From JAEXOD01 sp964652025 (lineage in GTDB: Bacteria; Bacteroidota; Ignavibacteria; Ignavibacteriales; Melioribacteraceae), in NCBI GenBank assembly GCA_964652025.1, contig CAZYZX010000006.1, positions 133,155-197,154 on the forward strand: a stretch of 64,000 bases of DNA, read 5' to 3'. The notes under the pieces are model-generated. The model ran no database searches, was not told the origin of the DNA, and saw only the letters and a program-made list of their open reading frames with translations. Position numbers and translations under genes: made by a program. This document shows positions 51,526-60,286 of the stretch, one piece after another (position 1 is the stretch's first letter; each line of letters starts with the position of its first letter).

Positions 51526-52502
51526 CAAAAAGATTATTTTATATATTACCTAGTGTAATTATTCTTTCTTTTGTGGTAATTATATTTGCTGTTTTATTTG
51601 GAAGCTATAAAATAGAAATTAAAGATGTATTTAGTTACATACTAAATACATTGCCCAAAGATAGTGAAATTAGCACAATATTAGATATTCGGTTTGCACG
51701 GGTTATTTTGGCATTTTGTGTTGGTGCTGGTTTAAGTGTAACAGGGGCAGTTTTTCAAGCTATTTTAATTAATCCACTTGCAGAGCCATATATTTTAGGA
51801 GTTAGTAGTGGTGGAACTTTTGGCGCAATTTTGGCAATATTTTTAGGTTTATCCTTTGCAATGGTTACTTTTTTTGCCTCGGCTGGTTCTATTTTAATTA
51901 TTGTTTTAGTTTTTATTTTGGCAAGACGTTATGGAGAGCTTGAGCCCAATACTTTATTATTAACAGGTATAATGATAAGCGCTTTTTTTAGTGCGTTAAT
52001 TCTATTGCTTATCACCTTATTGAATGATAGTTTAAGAACAGCAGTATTTTGGATGATTGGCAACTTAGCTAATGCAGACCCTAAAGCAATTTTTGTAATT
52101 TTACCAGCTACATTTATTTTGTCTTTTATTTTGTTTTTATTTTCACAAAAATATAATTTAATTGCATTAGGAAACGAGCATGCAATTAGTTTAGGAGTAA
52201 ATACAAAATTAATTAAAACTATTAGTTATTTTGCTGCCAGTTTATTAATTGGTTTTATTGTTTCTGTAAGTGGAATAATTGGATTTGTTGGCTTAATTAT
52301 TCCTCATATAACACGCATGTTATTTGGTAACGATAACCGTATTGTATTGCCAGTATCTTTTTTTATTGGGGGAATTTATTTAATAATAGCAGATACTATA
52401 GCCCGCACATTACTTTTGCCAAGTGAAATACCAGTTGGCGCTATAACGGCTTTAGCTGGTGCACCGGTATTTATTTACTTAATACGCAAAAAAGGCATTT
52501 AG
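51501..52502 (+). CDS. FecCD/BtuC family ABC transporter permease
   Basis: 333 residues with about ten transmembrane helices. Permease for siderophore, haem or cobalamin import. Seen: RFARVILAFCVGAGLSVTGAVFQAILINPLAEPYILGVSSG, cited here only as positions about 65-105, then GLIIPHITRMLFGNDNR (about 262-278) and the C-terminal EIPVGAITALAGAPVFIYLIRK. The start is inside obg. Neither an ATPase nor a substrate-binding protein gene lies next to it, so it is an orphan here; the 188 bases after it are AT-rich with no gene. Confidence 0.92.
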   Translation: MGKSYQAITKRLFYILPSVIILSFVVIIFAVLFGSYKIEIKDVFSYILNTLPKDSEISTILDIRFARVILAFCVGAGLSVTGAVFQAILINPLAEPYILGVSSGGTFGAILAIFLGLSFAMVTFFASAGSILIIVLVFILARRYGELEPNTLLLTGIMISAFFSALILLLITLLNDSLRTAVFWMIGNLANADPKAIFVILPATFILSFILFLFSQKYNLIALGNEHAISLGVNTKLIKTISYFAASLLIGFIVSVSGIIGFVGLIIPHITRMLFGNDNRIVLPVSFFIGGIYLIIADTIARTLLLPSEIPVGAITALAGAPVFIYLIRKKGI

Positions 52503-52690
52503 TTTTATTTCTTTTCTTTAGTTCTCATCTTTTTAAATTTATATGGTTTTTAATTAAAAAAATGCATAAGATTTCACTTTTTATAAAATTTTAACAAAAA
52601 ATAAATATTGCTCATATTGACAAATTTAAAATTATTATTTATTATGCAATAAAAATTATTATTTATATAATTATTAAAAAAAGTATAATT

Positions 52691-54190
52691 ATGAAATTTT
52701 ATTTTAGAGAAAAAGAGATAGAGCACTTTGATAAGGTAGATAACCTTACAAAAGATAGAACCGCATTGACGGTTTTGTATGGCAATCGCAAAGTTGGGAA
52801 AACGGAATTTATAAAGGAATTTTTATCTAAAAGAAAAGGAATTTATTTAAGTATTAGTACCAATAATAGTAAGCAGCAGCTTGCAGATATTACTACTTAT
52901 TTAAAGTCTATTCATACACTAAATACATTTATCCCCACATTTACTAGTTTTACTGAATTGTTGGAATTCTTTTTTTATTTAGCTAAAGAGGAAAGATTTT
53001 ATTTAGCAATTGATGAAATCCAAAATTTTGAGATTATTGAAAAAGGTTTTGCATTTGAATTCAAAAACCTTTTAGAAAAATATAGTAAAAATAGCAAACT
53101 GTTTATTACTTTAATTACATTTAATTTACACACAATAAATCAAATCTTTAACAGCAAAGATGCACCCTTATATGAAGTTGCTGATGCTTTAATTAAAATT
53201 CACCCTTTTAATCTTCAAAATGTTATTGCAATTTATAAAGATAATAACTCTTTACTAAGTATTAATGAAATTATAAAAGTTTATTTGGTATTTGGCGGTT
53301 TACCAAAGTTTTATTACTTAATTGATGTTTATAAACTTTGGAATTCTGATTTAAATGAAGTTTTAAAGTCTTTAGTAATAGAAGATTATGCACCTTTAGG
53401 AATTACTTACAAAGAAACAATCCTTACAGATTTTACAAGAATCAATAAAACTTATCTATCAATATTACAAGCAATAGCATTAGGTAAAAGAACTATTTCT
53501 GAAATTTCTGAAAGTGTAAATATGCCGGCAACTACTGTTATGAAGTATCTTATTGAATTAAACGGAAACAAAAACATTACTACAAGAAAATTACCAATAC
53601 ACTTGCCCGATAAATCTGCTGAAAAGTTTGGTAAATATTTTATTAATAGTTTTTTTGATAACTTTTGGTTTAGATTTGTGCACCCCAACCAAATTTATTT
53701 TGAGCTTAGAGATAAAGAGAATATTTTAGAAATGCTTAAGCTTAATATAATTGAATACTTATTCGAACGAGCTTATTCACTTCTTAAAGAGTTTTTTGTT
53801 TATAATTTAAATAGTTCATTAATTAATGAGTATTTCCCTTATAAAATTACAGAGTTTGGACCTATTTGGAATCGAAAAGCCTCAATAGATTTAGCTCTTG
53901 TTTCTAGTCATGAAAAAAAACTTTTACTTATACAAGTGTTAAATAAAGATACTTTAGAAGAGAGGAATAATTTTTTAAAGCTAATTAAGGAAATAAGGAA
54001 TATTTATGAGGGATATAAAATAAAATTAATGATTTTAAGCAGGTCTTTATTAAGTAAAGATGAACTGCAGAAAATTGATACCCCAGATATAGTGAACTTG
54101 GAAATTAGAGAATTTTTGAGAAAGATTGAGATAGAAGAGGAAAGTTTATTAGAAGATTATCACTATAAAAGTGAAAAAACTGTTGCTTAG
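52691..54190 (+). CDS. Archaeal-type ATPase (AAA with DUF234-like C-terminus)
   Basis: 499 residues. P-loop GNRKVGKTEFIKEF near residue 32 and Walker B FYLAIDEIQNF near 104 define a STAND/AAA-like NTPase. A winged-helix follows (about 255-290: RTISEISESVNMPATTVMKYL). The C-terminal part contains GPIWNRKASIDLALVSSHEKKLLLIQV, like the DUF234 nuclease-fold segment of this family (Asp and Gln/Lys pattern). Such proteins are common in archaea and in low-GC bacterial genomes, with unknown physiological roles, sometimes in mobile or defence settings. It is followed 6 bases later by a sugar transferase. Confidence 0.8.
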   Translation: MKFYFREKEIEHFDKVDNLTKDRTALTVLYGNRKVGKTEFIKEFLSKRKGIYLSISTNNSKQQLADITTYLKSIHTLNTFIPTFTSFTELLEFFFYLAKEERFYLAIDEIQNFEIIEKGFAFEFKNLLEKYSKNSKLFITLITFNLHTINQIFNSKDAPLYEVADALIKIHPFNLQNVIAIYKDNNSLLSINEIIKVYLVFGGLPKFYYLIDVYKLWNSDLNEVLKSLVIEDYAPLGITYKETILTDFTRINKTYLSILQAIALGKRTISEISESVNMPATTVMKYLIELNGNKNITTRKLPIHLPDKSAEKFGKYFINSFFDNFWFRFVHPNQIYFELRDKENILEMLKLNIIEYLFERAYSLLKEFFVYNLNSSLINEYFPYKITEFGPIWNRKASIDLALVSSHEKKLLLIQVLNKDTLEERNNFLKLIKEIRNIYEGYKIKLMILSRSLLSKDELQKIDTPDIVNLEIREFLRKIEIEEESLLEDYHYKSEKTVA

Positions 54191-54196
54191 GGGGGA

Positions 54197-54877
54197 ATGA
54201 ATATGCAAGCAATTTATAATATTATTAAAGAATTTGAAGAATATAAGCTACTAAATATAATTTATCCAATATTAAAAAGAAGTATTGATATTATCACATC
54301 TTTGTTTTTACTGTTGTTGTTTTTACCATTATTATTAGTATTTGCTATAATTATATTTGTACAAACTAAATCTAATCCAATTTATGTACAAAAACGTGGT
54401 TTAACACTTAACAAATATACTTTTAATATTTATAAACTAAGGACTTTATATCCAAATAAGGTAAATCCTACTAATGCTAATAAAAACATATTAATTCAAT
54501 CCAATTATGCAAATAGTGTAATACCAATTGGTTCCTTTTTAAGGCGTACAGGTATTGATGAAATACCACAGTTAATCAACGTGCTTTTAGGAGATATGAG
54601 CTTAATTGGTCCTCGTCCACTATCTATACATGATTTAAAAATTATTAAAAATTACATGCCAAGTTTATATGCACGCAGAGATGCGCTAAATGTTAAACCA
54701 GGAATTAGTGGTTATTGGCAAATTTTTGGTTATAGAGAAAAAGGACCAGAAAACTTAATTGAATGTGATGAATATTACCAAAATAATAAATCTTTTTTAT
54801 TAGACATTTTTTTAATGGTAATGACTTTACCTCTTATGGTTTTTGCAAGGCATACAGATGCAATTATTAGAAAATAA
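54197..54877 (+). CDS. Bacterial sugar transferase (polyprenyl-phosphate glycosyl-1-phosphate transferase)
   Basis: 226 residues. Starts exopolysaccharide or O-antigen repeat units by placing a sugar phosphate on undecaprenyl phosphate. Seen: one N-terminal membrane helix after KRSIDIITSLFLLLLFLP, KLRTLYP, the catalytic region LRRTGIDEIPQLINVLLGDM, SLIGPRPLS, and VKPGISGYWQIFGY. It lacks the large multi-span N-terminal region of WbaP/WcaJ, like PglC-type short forms. A GGGGGGA sequence precedes the ATG; a second ATG lies 6 bases on. Confidence 0.9.
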   Translation: MNMQAIYNIIKEFEEYKLLNIIYPILKRSIDIITSLFLLLLFLPLLLVFAIIIFVQTKSNPIYVQKRGLTLNKYTFNIYKLRTLYPNKVNPTNANKNILIQSNYANSVIPIGSFLRRTGIDEIPQLINVLLGDMSLIGPRPLSIHDLKIIKNYMPSLYARRDALNVKPGISGYWQIFGYREKGPENLIECDEYYQNNKSFLLDIFLMVMTLPLMVFARHTDAIIRK

Positions 54878-54913
54878 AATAAATAATTAATAACAAATTA
54901 GGAGAGCCCTAAC

Positions 54914-55114
54914 ATGGACAAAAAACAGTATATCCACCCCAAGGATTGGACAATTGAATGCGGCGATTATTTAAGCCAGTGTGACGACTACGAAGTACAA
55001 CATCAAAAGTTGTTAAAAAAAGACAAAATTTACAGACTTACACTTAAATGGGTTGCTAGTGCGTTTGCTTTTACTGTGTTTATGATAATTTTAACGATGG
55101 TTTCTAAACTTTAA
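54914..55114 (+). CDS. Small membrane protein, unknown
   Basis: 66 residues. A charged N-terminus with two Cys (CGDYLSQC) is followed by a basic stretch (KLLKKDKIYRLTLK) and one C-terminal transmembrane helix (WVASAFAFTVFMIILTMV, about 46-63). An AGGAG lies 9 bases before the ATG, which supports translation. No family recognised. It is 13 bases ahead of the large secreted protein. Confidence 0.65.
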   Translation: MDKKQYIHPKDWTIECGDYLSQCDDYEVQHQKLLKKDKIYRLTLKWVASAFAFTVFMIILTMVSKL

Positions 55115-55127
55115 CGAGGTGTGTAAG

Positions 55128-57983
55128 ATGAAAAGGTTGTTTACAATAACAGTAATTTTATTATTTAGCTGGGGTGCAAATTTTATTTATGGGCAAGCTT
55201 TAAGTGGAACATACTATATAGGTAGTGCAGGTACAAGACCGGGTGGAGGTGACCCAGATTATGCTACACTTAAAGCAGCATGTGATGATTTAAACGCAAA
55301 AGGTGTGGGTGGACCGTGTATATTCTATTTTTGTGAGTCTAAAAATTATGTTGAACCAAATGATGTTTGGTTAGGACCAACAGGAACAAGTGCAACAAAT
55401 ACAATAACATTTAAACCATATACAGCTGTAACATGTAGTTTATCATTTACTAAAACAACATTATTGGGAGGAACAGGGGCTATTGAAGGTAGTTTTGTAA
55501 TAGGTTCACCTACAGGAGTGAATACTAATTTGGTATCTACAAATTACGTTACTTTTGATGGCTCTAATACTACTAATGGAAGCAGTCAAGATTTAACTGT
55601 AATTGGTCCAACAACATCAGAAACAAAATCAATTATTAGAGTTTTTGGTAATAATAATAATCTAACTTTTAAAAATTTAAAGATAATTAATAATAGTACA
55701 TCTGCTTCATCAACAGCTCCAATTAATGTTACAAATTATAATAATGGTACTACGAACTATACACCAGATTATATTTTTGTTCAAAACAATGTTTTAAATT
55801 CTGTATCTGGAAATGGAGCACAAGGTGTTGTATTTTCAAATTCTGGTACGCCAACAGTTGGCTGCACTAATATAGAGGTAAGTAATAATATAATTACCCA
55901 TCGTGGCACAAGAGGAATAATGCTAAATTATGTTAATGATGCCAATATATTTGGAAATAGTATAAGTGCAAATATGCAACTTGCTAGTGCTGCAGGTGCT
56001 GGTATTTGGTTATCAACTGGAACTTCTGCGGCAGGAACATTTAATATATACTATAATAAATTTTCAGCTTTAGCATTCTTAAATAATACAGCGGGTGTAA
56101 GTAATGGGTATATAGCCATTGATAATCAATTTTCTTCTCCAAAAATTGTTAATATTTTTAATAACTTTATAACAGGTTTTGTAACAACAGGTGCAGTTTC
56201 AAATTCTAAAATATATGGGATAAGACATACTGGAGGCAGCACCAGTTATATTTATAATAATACAATTGTTATAAATGATATGGTAAATATGACAAACTTT
56301 GGTAGCTCTTTTATAGCTGGAATTGCATTTGCAACAGCAGCAAATCCTGAAGCCAGCCCATCGGGAAAATGCTATTTAAAGAATAATATTATAATTTCAA
56401 ATGAAACTACAATGCCAACTTGGGGGATAAGAAGAGTTGGTACTGGAGGCAATTTTTATAGTAATTACAATAATATTTATGTATCTAGCCCCACAACATC
56501 AAATGTTGGTTACTTAAATGATGCCAATAAAAATACATTAGCAGATTGGCAGGGGACGCCAATAGCGAGGGATACAAATTCAGTATCTAAAGCGGTAAAT
56601 TTTGTATCAACAACAGATTTGCATCTATCGGGAGCATCAATAGGTGATAATGATTTAACCGGAACAGTATTAGCAGCAGTAACAACAGATATAGATGGAG
56701 AAACAAGAGATGCATTATTCCCATATATGGGTGCAGATGAAAATTTAACAACCCCATTACACTCGTTAACGCCGCGCACAGTACCAATGACAGCAGGAAT
56801 AAATAATGCAACAGCATTTGGAAGTAAAGGTGTTTTAGGCACAGATGGCAGTGCTACTTTTTATGCGCATTGGGATGCTAACTATTTATATTTAGGATGG
56901 AGTGGGGGAAAGACAAATTATTCATCAGACCTATACTATGCGGCAATAGATACAGACCCTGATGGTGCAAATGGAACAGATAATGAAGTATATGGCGTAA
57001 GCTTTTTAACTGGTGCACCTAATTTAGATTATTATATTGTGTATGAAAATAATTCTAGTTTTTATGGTATACCTGCTACAGAAGGCAATGCAATAGAAAT
57101 TTATAATGTGCAATCTGGTAATTGGAGTTGGGTAAGTAGAACAGGAGGCAATGATGGAACAAATTCTCGAGTAGATTTTCAAGATGGTGGTGGAGAAGTT
57201 AGATTAAGAGTACCATGGAGCACGTTAAACTTTACCCCAGGAACCGGTACAAAATTAGGTATTGTTATGTGGAATAATAACAGTAATGCAAATTATATGT
57301 GGGCAAGAGTTCCAACAAACAACCCTGTAAATGGAGCAACACCAAAAGTTTTAGAAAAAATGTTTGTATATAACAATACAGGTAATGGTGTAGATTTAAG
57401 CACAGAAGGAATATTAACAGCACTACCGGTAGAGTTAACAACATTCACCGCAAGTTATAAAGATAAGTTAGTAACGCTATCATGGCAAACGGCAACGGAA
57501 ATAAATTCCTATTCATTTGAGGTAGAAAGAAGTGAAGATAATACAAATTGGATAAAAATTGGTAGTGTAAATGCAGCAGGCAATAGCAATAAGGTAAATA
57601 ATTACGAGTATTTTGATAACATAAATAAAGAAGGGAAATATTACTACAGACTAAAGCAAATAGATTTGGATGGAAGTTATAAATATTCTAATATAGTAGA
57701 GGTAAATGCAGTAATGCCAATACAATATAGTTTATCACAAAATTATCCAAATCCATTTAATCCAAGCACAAAAATAAATTTTGCAATACCAACAAATGCA
57801 AAAGTAACATTAAATGTGTATGGCATAACAGGAGAATTAGTAAAAACATTAGTAGATGAAGAATTAGCAGCAGGAAACTATGTAATAGATTTTGATGCAA
57901 GTGGACTTGCCAGTGGGACATATTTTTATAGGATTATAGCAAACGATTTTGTGCAGACAAGGAAGATGTTGTTGATTAAATAA
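55128..57983 (+). CDS. Secreted parallel beta-helix / CBM9-like protein with C-terminal sorting domain
   Basis: 951 residues from the ATG at 55128; the frame is open from a GTG at 55119. A signal peptide (MKRLFTITVILLFSWGANFIYGQA, given here as residues 1-22) precedes a right-handed beta-helix region (about 30-520) rich in Asn/Thr/Gly turns such as YNNTIVINDM and SNNIITHRGTRG. A CBM9-like domain follows (about 545-740: ATFYAHWDANYLYLGWSG, YYAAIDTDPDGANGTDNE). A FNIII-like segment (WQTATEINSYSFEVERSEDN) and a T9SS type A tail (SQNYPNPFNPSTKI to VQTRKMLLIK) close it. Likely surface-exposed carbohydrate-binding or polysaccharide-active; no catalytic residues are identifiable. Confidence 0.85.
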   Translation: MKRLFTITVILLFSWGANFIYGQALSGTYYIGSAGTRPGGGDPDYATLKAACDDLNAKGVGGPCIFYFCESKNYVEPNDVWLGPTGTSATNTITFKPYTAVTCSLSFTKTTLLGGTGAIEGSFVIGSPTGVNTNLVSTNYVTFDGSNTTNGSSQDLTVIGPTTSETKSIIRVFGNNNNLTFKNLKIINNSTSASSTAPINVTNYNNGTTNYTPDYIFVQNNVLNSVSGNGAQGVVFSNSGTPTVGCTNIEVSNNIITHRGTRGIMLNYVNDANIFGNSISANMQLASAAGAGIWLSTGTSAAGTFNIYYNKFSALAFLNNTAGVSNGYIAIDNQFSSPKIVNIFNNFITGFVTTGAVSNSKIYGIRHTGGSTSYIYNNTIVINDMVNMTNFGSSFIAGIAFATAANPEASPSGKCYLKNNIIISNETTMPTWGIRRVGTGGNFYSNYNNIYVSSPTTSNVGYLNDANKNTLADWQGTPIARDTNSVSKAVNFVSTTDLHLSGASIGDNDLTGTVLAAVTTDIDGETRDALFPYMGADENLTTPLHSLTPRTVPMTAGINNATAFGSKGVLGTDGSATFYAHWDANYLYLGWSGGKTNYSSDLYYAAIDTDPDGANGTDNEVYGVSFLTGAPNLDYYIVYENNSSFYGIPATEGNAIEIYNVQSGNWSWVSRTGGNDGTNSRVDFQDGGGEVRLRVPWSTLNFTPGTGTKLGIVMWNNNSNANYMWARVPTNNPVNGATPKVLEKMFVYNNTGNGVDLSTEGILTALPVELTTFTASYKDKLVTLSWQTATEINSYSFEVERSEDNTNWIKIGSVNAAGNSNKVNNYEYFDNINKEGKYYYRLKQIDLDGSYKYSNIVEVNAVMPIQYSLSQNYPNPFNPSTKINFAIPTNAKVTLNVYGITGELVKTLVDEELAAGNYVIDFDASGLASGTYFYRIIANDFVQTRKMLLIK

Positions 57984-58015
57984 AATAAAATAAAAGTAAA
58001 ATGATGAATTAAGAA

Positions 58016-58050
58016 GAAGGGGTCCAATAAATTAATTGGACCCTTTTTTT
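58016..58050 (+). terminator. Intrinsic terminator after the secreted beta-helix gene
   Basis: The 9-bp stem GGGTCCAAT (58020-58028) with ATTGGACCC (58035-58043) has an AAATTA loop and T7 after it. It overlaps the 3' coding end of the opposing DUF1810 gene. Confidence 0.9.
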
Positions 58051-58448
58051 AATAAATTAACAGTTCTATTATCTAATTTACCATTAAAATACTTATCTAA
58101 AACTTGTTTAAACACCTCAGGCGCGTTATCTACTAAGCTAAAAAGAGTCATGCAGGATTTAAGTTTTTTGTCATCTGGGCTGCCAAAAATATCAAACGCA
58201 GAAAGGTTATTGTGTTTTAGTAATTCATTAGAAATTTCGATAAGACGTTTACCTAAAATAGGATGATTTAGGAATTCTGTAGCTTCTTTAATATCTTTTA
58301 TTGCGTAATATTGGGAAGTTGAACTAAATCCTAAACCTGCTAATTGGGGAAAAATAAACCACATCCAATGGGATACTTTTTTACCGTTTTTAATTTCGTT
58401 TAGTGCTGTTAAAAAAGTATTTTCTTGTGCAATAATAAATCTTTCCAT
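58032..58448 (-). CDS. DUF1810 family protein
   Basis: 138 residues. Matches the DUF1810 pattern: MERFIIAQENTFLTALNEIK, GKKVSHWMWFIFPQLAGLG, YYAIKDIKEATEFLNHPILG, and FGSPDDKKLKSCMTLF. Small soluble protein of unknown function, scattered across bacteria. It is transcribed convergently with the secreted protein gene; its end lies in the shared terminator. Confidence 0.85.
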   Translation of the reverse strand: MERFIIAQENTFLTALNEIKNGKKVSHWMWFIFPQLAGLGFSSTSQYYAIKDIKEATEFLNHPILGKRLIEISNELLKHNNLSAFDIFGSPDDKKLKSCMTLFSLVDNAPEVFKQVLDKYFNGKLDNRTVNLLKKGSN

Positions 58449-58484
58449 ATTTTACCATGCTTTTTAATTAAATAATAACTAAAT

Positions 58485-59132
58485 ATGAAATATAACATAA
58501 AAAATAAATTAAGTAAAGTTTATTGGAATTTACAAAGCAAAATATGGGATAATTACAACACGGAAACGGAATATGAAAAAGAGATAAAAGAGATTGTTAA
58601 AATAATAAAAGAATATGTAAAAAAGGAAGGATTAAGTTTATTAGATGTAGGCTGTGCGACGGGTAATTTTTCTATCGAATTTGCAAAATGTGGTTTTAAT
58701 GTTTTGGGGGTGGATTTATCTAATAAAATGATTGAAAAAGCTAATAGTAAAATTAAAAATACACCAAATGTTAAATTTATTAATAGCAACATTTCGAAAA
58801 TAACCAAAATGAAAAATATAAAGTTTGATGTTATTTTTGTAAGTCACGTAATGCATTTAATATCAAAAACCTACCAAGATTTAATAGATTTATTAAATGA
58901 TAATGGAATATTTGTAATAGTAGAAAAGAATAAAAAAATTGGTAAAAATGTTAAACACAAATCGATAATTAAAAATATATTAGAAATTATAATAAAAAAA
59001 ATATTATATAAAATTTATTATAATAAAATAGGTAAAAGTAATTATCTGGATATATTGAGCAGTAAGGGTTTAATAATGGCTTTTGAAGCCTACACAGATA
59101 ACAATAAAATAACAATACTAAAGTTTAAATAA
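58485..59132 (+). CDS. SAM-dependent class I methyltransferase
   Basis: 215 residues. SAM-binding motif I LLDVGCATGNFSIEFAKCG (about 51-69), motif II VLGVDLSNKMIEKA, and post-motif DVIFVSHVMHLI. The substrate is unknown. It has too few conserved Cys to look like an arsenite methyltransferase despite lying just upstream of the arsenic operon. It is separated from that operon by the ars promoter region. Confidence 0.82.
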   Translation: MKYNIKNKLSKVYWNLQSKIWDNYNTETEYEKEIKEIVKIIKEYVKKEGLSLLDVGCATGNFSIEFAKCGFNVLGVDLSNKMIEKANSKIKNTPNVKFINSNISKITKMKNIKFDVIFVSHVMHLISKTYQDLIDLLNDNGIFVIVEKNKKIGKNVKHKSIIKNILEIIIKKILYKIYYNKIGKSNYLDILSSKGLIMAFEAYTDNNKITILKFK

Positions 59133-59139
59133 AATTAAC

Positions 59140-59168
59140 TTGACTTTAAACATAGACTAAAATATATT
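59140..59168 (+). promoter_or_regulatory. Sigma70-like promoter of the ars operon
   Basis: TTGACT at 59140-59145, a 17-base spacer and TATATT at 59163-59168. It lies 30 bases ahead of the arsR start and its -10 box overlaps the palindromic operator. This is an E. coli-type consensus spacing rather than the Bacteroidetes TTTG / TAnnTTTG pattern. Confidence 0.65.
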
Positions 59169-59185
59169 TCGTTAATTAACGAAAT
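59166..59185. promoter_or_regulatory. ArsR operator palindrome
   Basis: A perfect 20-bp palindrome, ATTTCGTTAATTAACGAAAT, sits between the -10 box and the arsR ATG. ArsR/SmtB repressors bind such 12-2-12-like imperfect or perfect dyads and release DNA on binding arsenite, so autoregulation of the operon is expected. Confidence 0.75.
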
Positions 59186-59197
59186 GATTTTAGTAAT

Positions 59198-59542
59198 ATG
59201 GAAGAAAAAGTAAAAGTATTTAAGGCGTTATCTGATGTAAACAGATTAAGAATATTAAAAATATTGCAAGAAAAATCGCTTTGTGTATGTGAAATTAAAG
59301 AAGTTTTAAAGCTTGCAAACTCAACAGTCTCACAACATTTATCAATATTAAAAGAAGTAGGTTTTATTGTAGAAAGCAAAGATGGCAAATGGGTAAATTA
59401 TAAAATTAATTCAAATCCAAGTAATCCAATGGTAGCATCAATAATTGCAATGTTAATATATTGGTTAAAGGATGAACCAATAATTGCTAAAGATTTAGAA
59501 ATAATTAATTCTGTTGATAGAAATATAATATGTAGCAAATAA
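59198..59542 (+). CDS. arsR: ArsR family metalloregulator
   Basis: 114 residues. Winged-helix repressor. Seen: FKALSDVNRLRILKILQEKSLCVCEIKEVL with the As(III)-binding CVC pair (cited as about 10-39) and the recognition helix STVSQHLSILKEVGFI. A further Cys (NIICSK) near the C-terminus may add a ligand. It heads the arsenic operon, behind a promoter with an overlapping palindrome. Confidence 0.93.
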   Translation: MEEKVKVFKALSDVNRLRILKILQEKSLCVCEIKEVLKLANSTVSQHLSILKEVGFIVESKDGKWVNYKINSNPSNPMVASIIAMLIYWLKDEPIIAKDLEIINSVDRNIICSK

Positions 59543-59566
59543 ACAAATAATTAAAGAGGAATAATA

Positions 59567-59995
59567 ATGAAGAAAAATATATTAATACTATGCACAGGAA
59601 ACAGCTGCCGCAGTCAAATGGCAGAAGCATTTTTGAAATCATTTGATAGCGAATTAACGGTATATAGTGCGGGTACAAATCCAGCGGAAAGGGTAAATCC
59701 ATATACAGTAAAAGCGATGGCAGAGCTTGGTATAGATATATCCAATAACAAACCAAAAAATGTAGATATTTTTTTAGATGAATCTTTTGATTATGTTATA
59801 ACTGTGTGTGATAATGCTAAAGAAACATGCCCTGTATTTTTAGGCAAAGTTGGGGAAAGATTACACATTGGTTTTGAAGACCCAGCAGAAGCAACCGGAA
59901 CAGATGAAGAAATATTAGCAGTGCACAAAAGAATAAGAGATTTAATTAAAAAAGATTTTTACGATTTTTATTTAAGTATTAAAAATAAACAATAA
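59567..59995 (+). CDS. arsC: Arsenate reductase, thioredoxin-coupled (LMW-PTPase type)
   Basis: 142 residues. Reduces arsenate to arsenite. Seen: the P-loop LCTGNSCRSQMAEAFL with nucleophilic Cys10 and Arg16, VITVCDNAKETCPVF with the two resolving Cys (about 82 and 89), and HIGFEDPAEATGT with the acid Asp. The Cys triad places it in the thioredoxin-dependent class, which fits the redox protein encoded 29 bases downstream. Confidence 0.95.
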   Translation: MKKNILILCTGNSCRSQMAEAFLKSFDSELTVYSAGTNPAERVNPYTVKAMAELGIDISNNKPKNVDIFLDESFDYVITVCDNAKETCPVFLGKVGERLHIGFEDPAEATGTDEEILAVHKRIRDLIKKDFYDFYLSIKNKQ

Positions 59996-60024
59996 AAAAT
60001 ATTAGAAATTTAGGAGTATAAAAA

Positions 60025-60276
60025 ATGAACGTTATTAAAATATTAGGTGGTGGTTGTGCCAATTGTGAAAAATTAGAAGAAATGGCAAAAGAGATATGCA
60101 AAGAAAATGGCATTGAAGCAGAATTTGTTAAGGTGAAAGAATATCAAGATATTTTAAGTTATGGTGTAATGGTAACACCTGGTTTGGTTCTAAATGAAAA
60201 AGTGCTACATAGTGGAAAATTACCAACAAAAGATAGGTTACAAAGATTAATAATGGAAGAATTGGGTAATAATTAA
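60025..60276 (+). CDS. Thioredoxin-like redox-active disulfide protein
   Basis: 83 residues. CxxC in GGGCANCEKLEEMA (about 9-18), the conserved cis-Pro in VMVTPGLVLNEKVLHSG, and a C-terminal helix RLQRLIMEELG. Belongs to the redox-active disulfide protein 2 (thioredoxin_3) family often found in ars operons. It probably reduces ArsC or serves the ArsP-type permease. A related gene lies at 62429. Confidence 0.9.
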   Translation: MNVIKILGGGCANCEKLEEMAKEICKENGIEAEFVKVKEYQDILSYGVMVTPGLVLNEKVLHSGKLPTKDRLQRLIMEELGNN

Positions 60277-60286
60277 TAAAAAACTT

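Noticed and set aside
58485..59132. Arsenite methyltransferase (ArsM) because it neighbours the ars operon
   Set aside because: The conserved Cys set of ArsM is missing, and the gene is outside the operon, upstream of the ars promoter.
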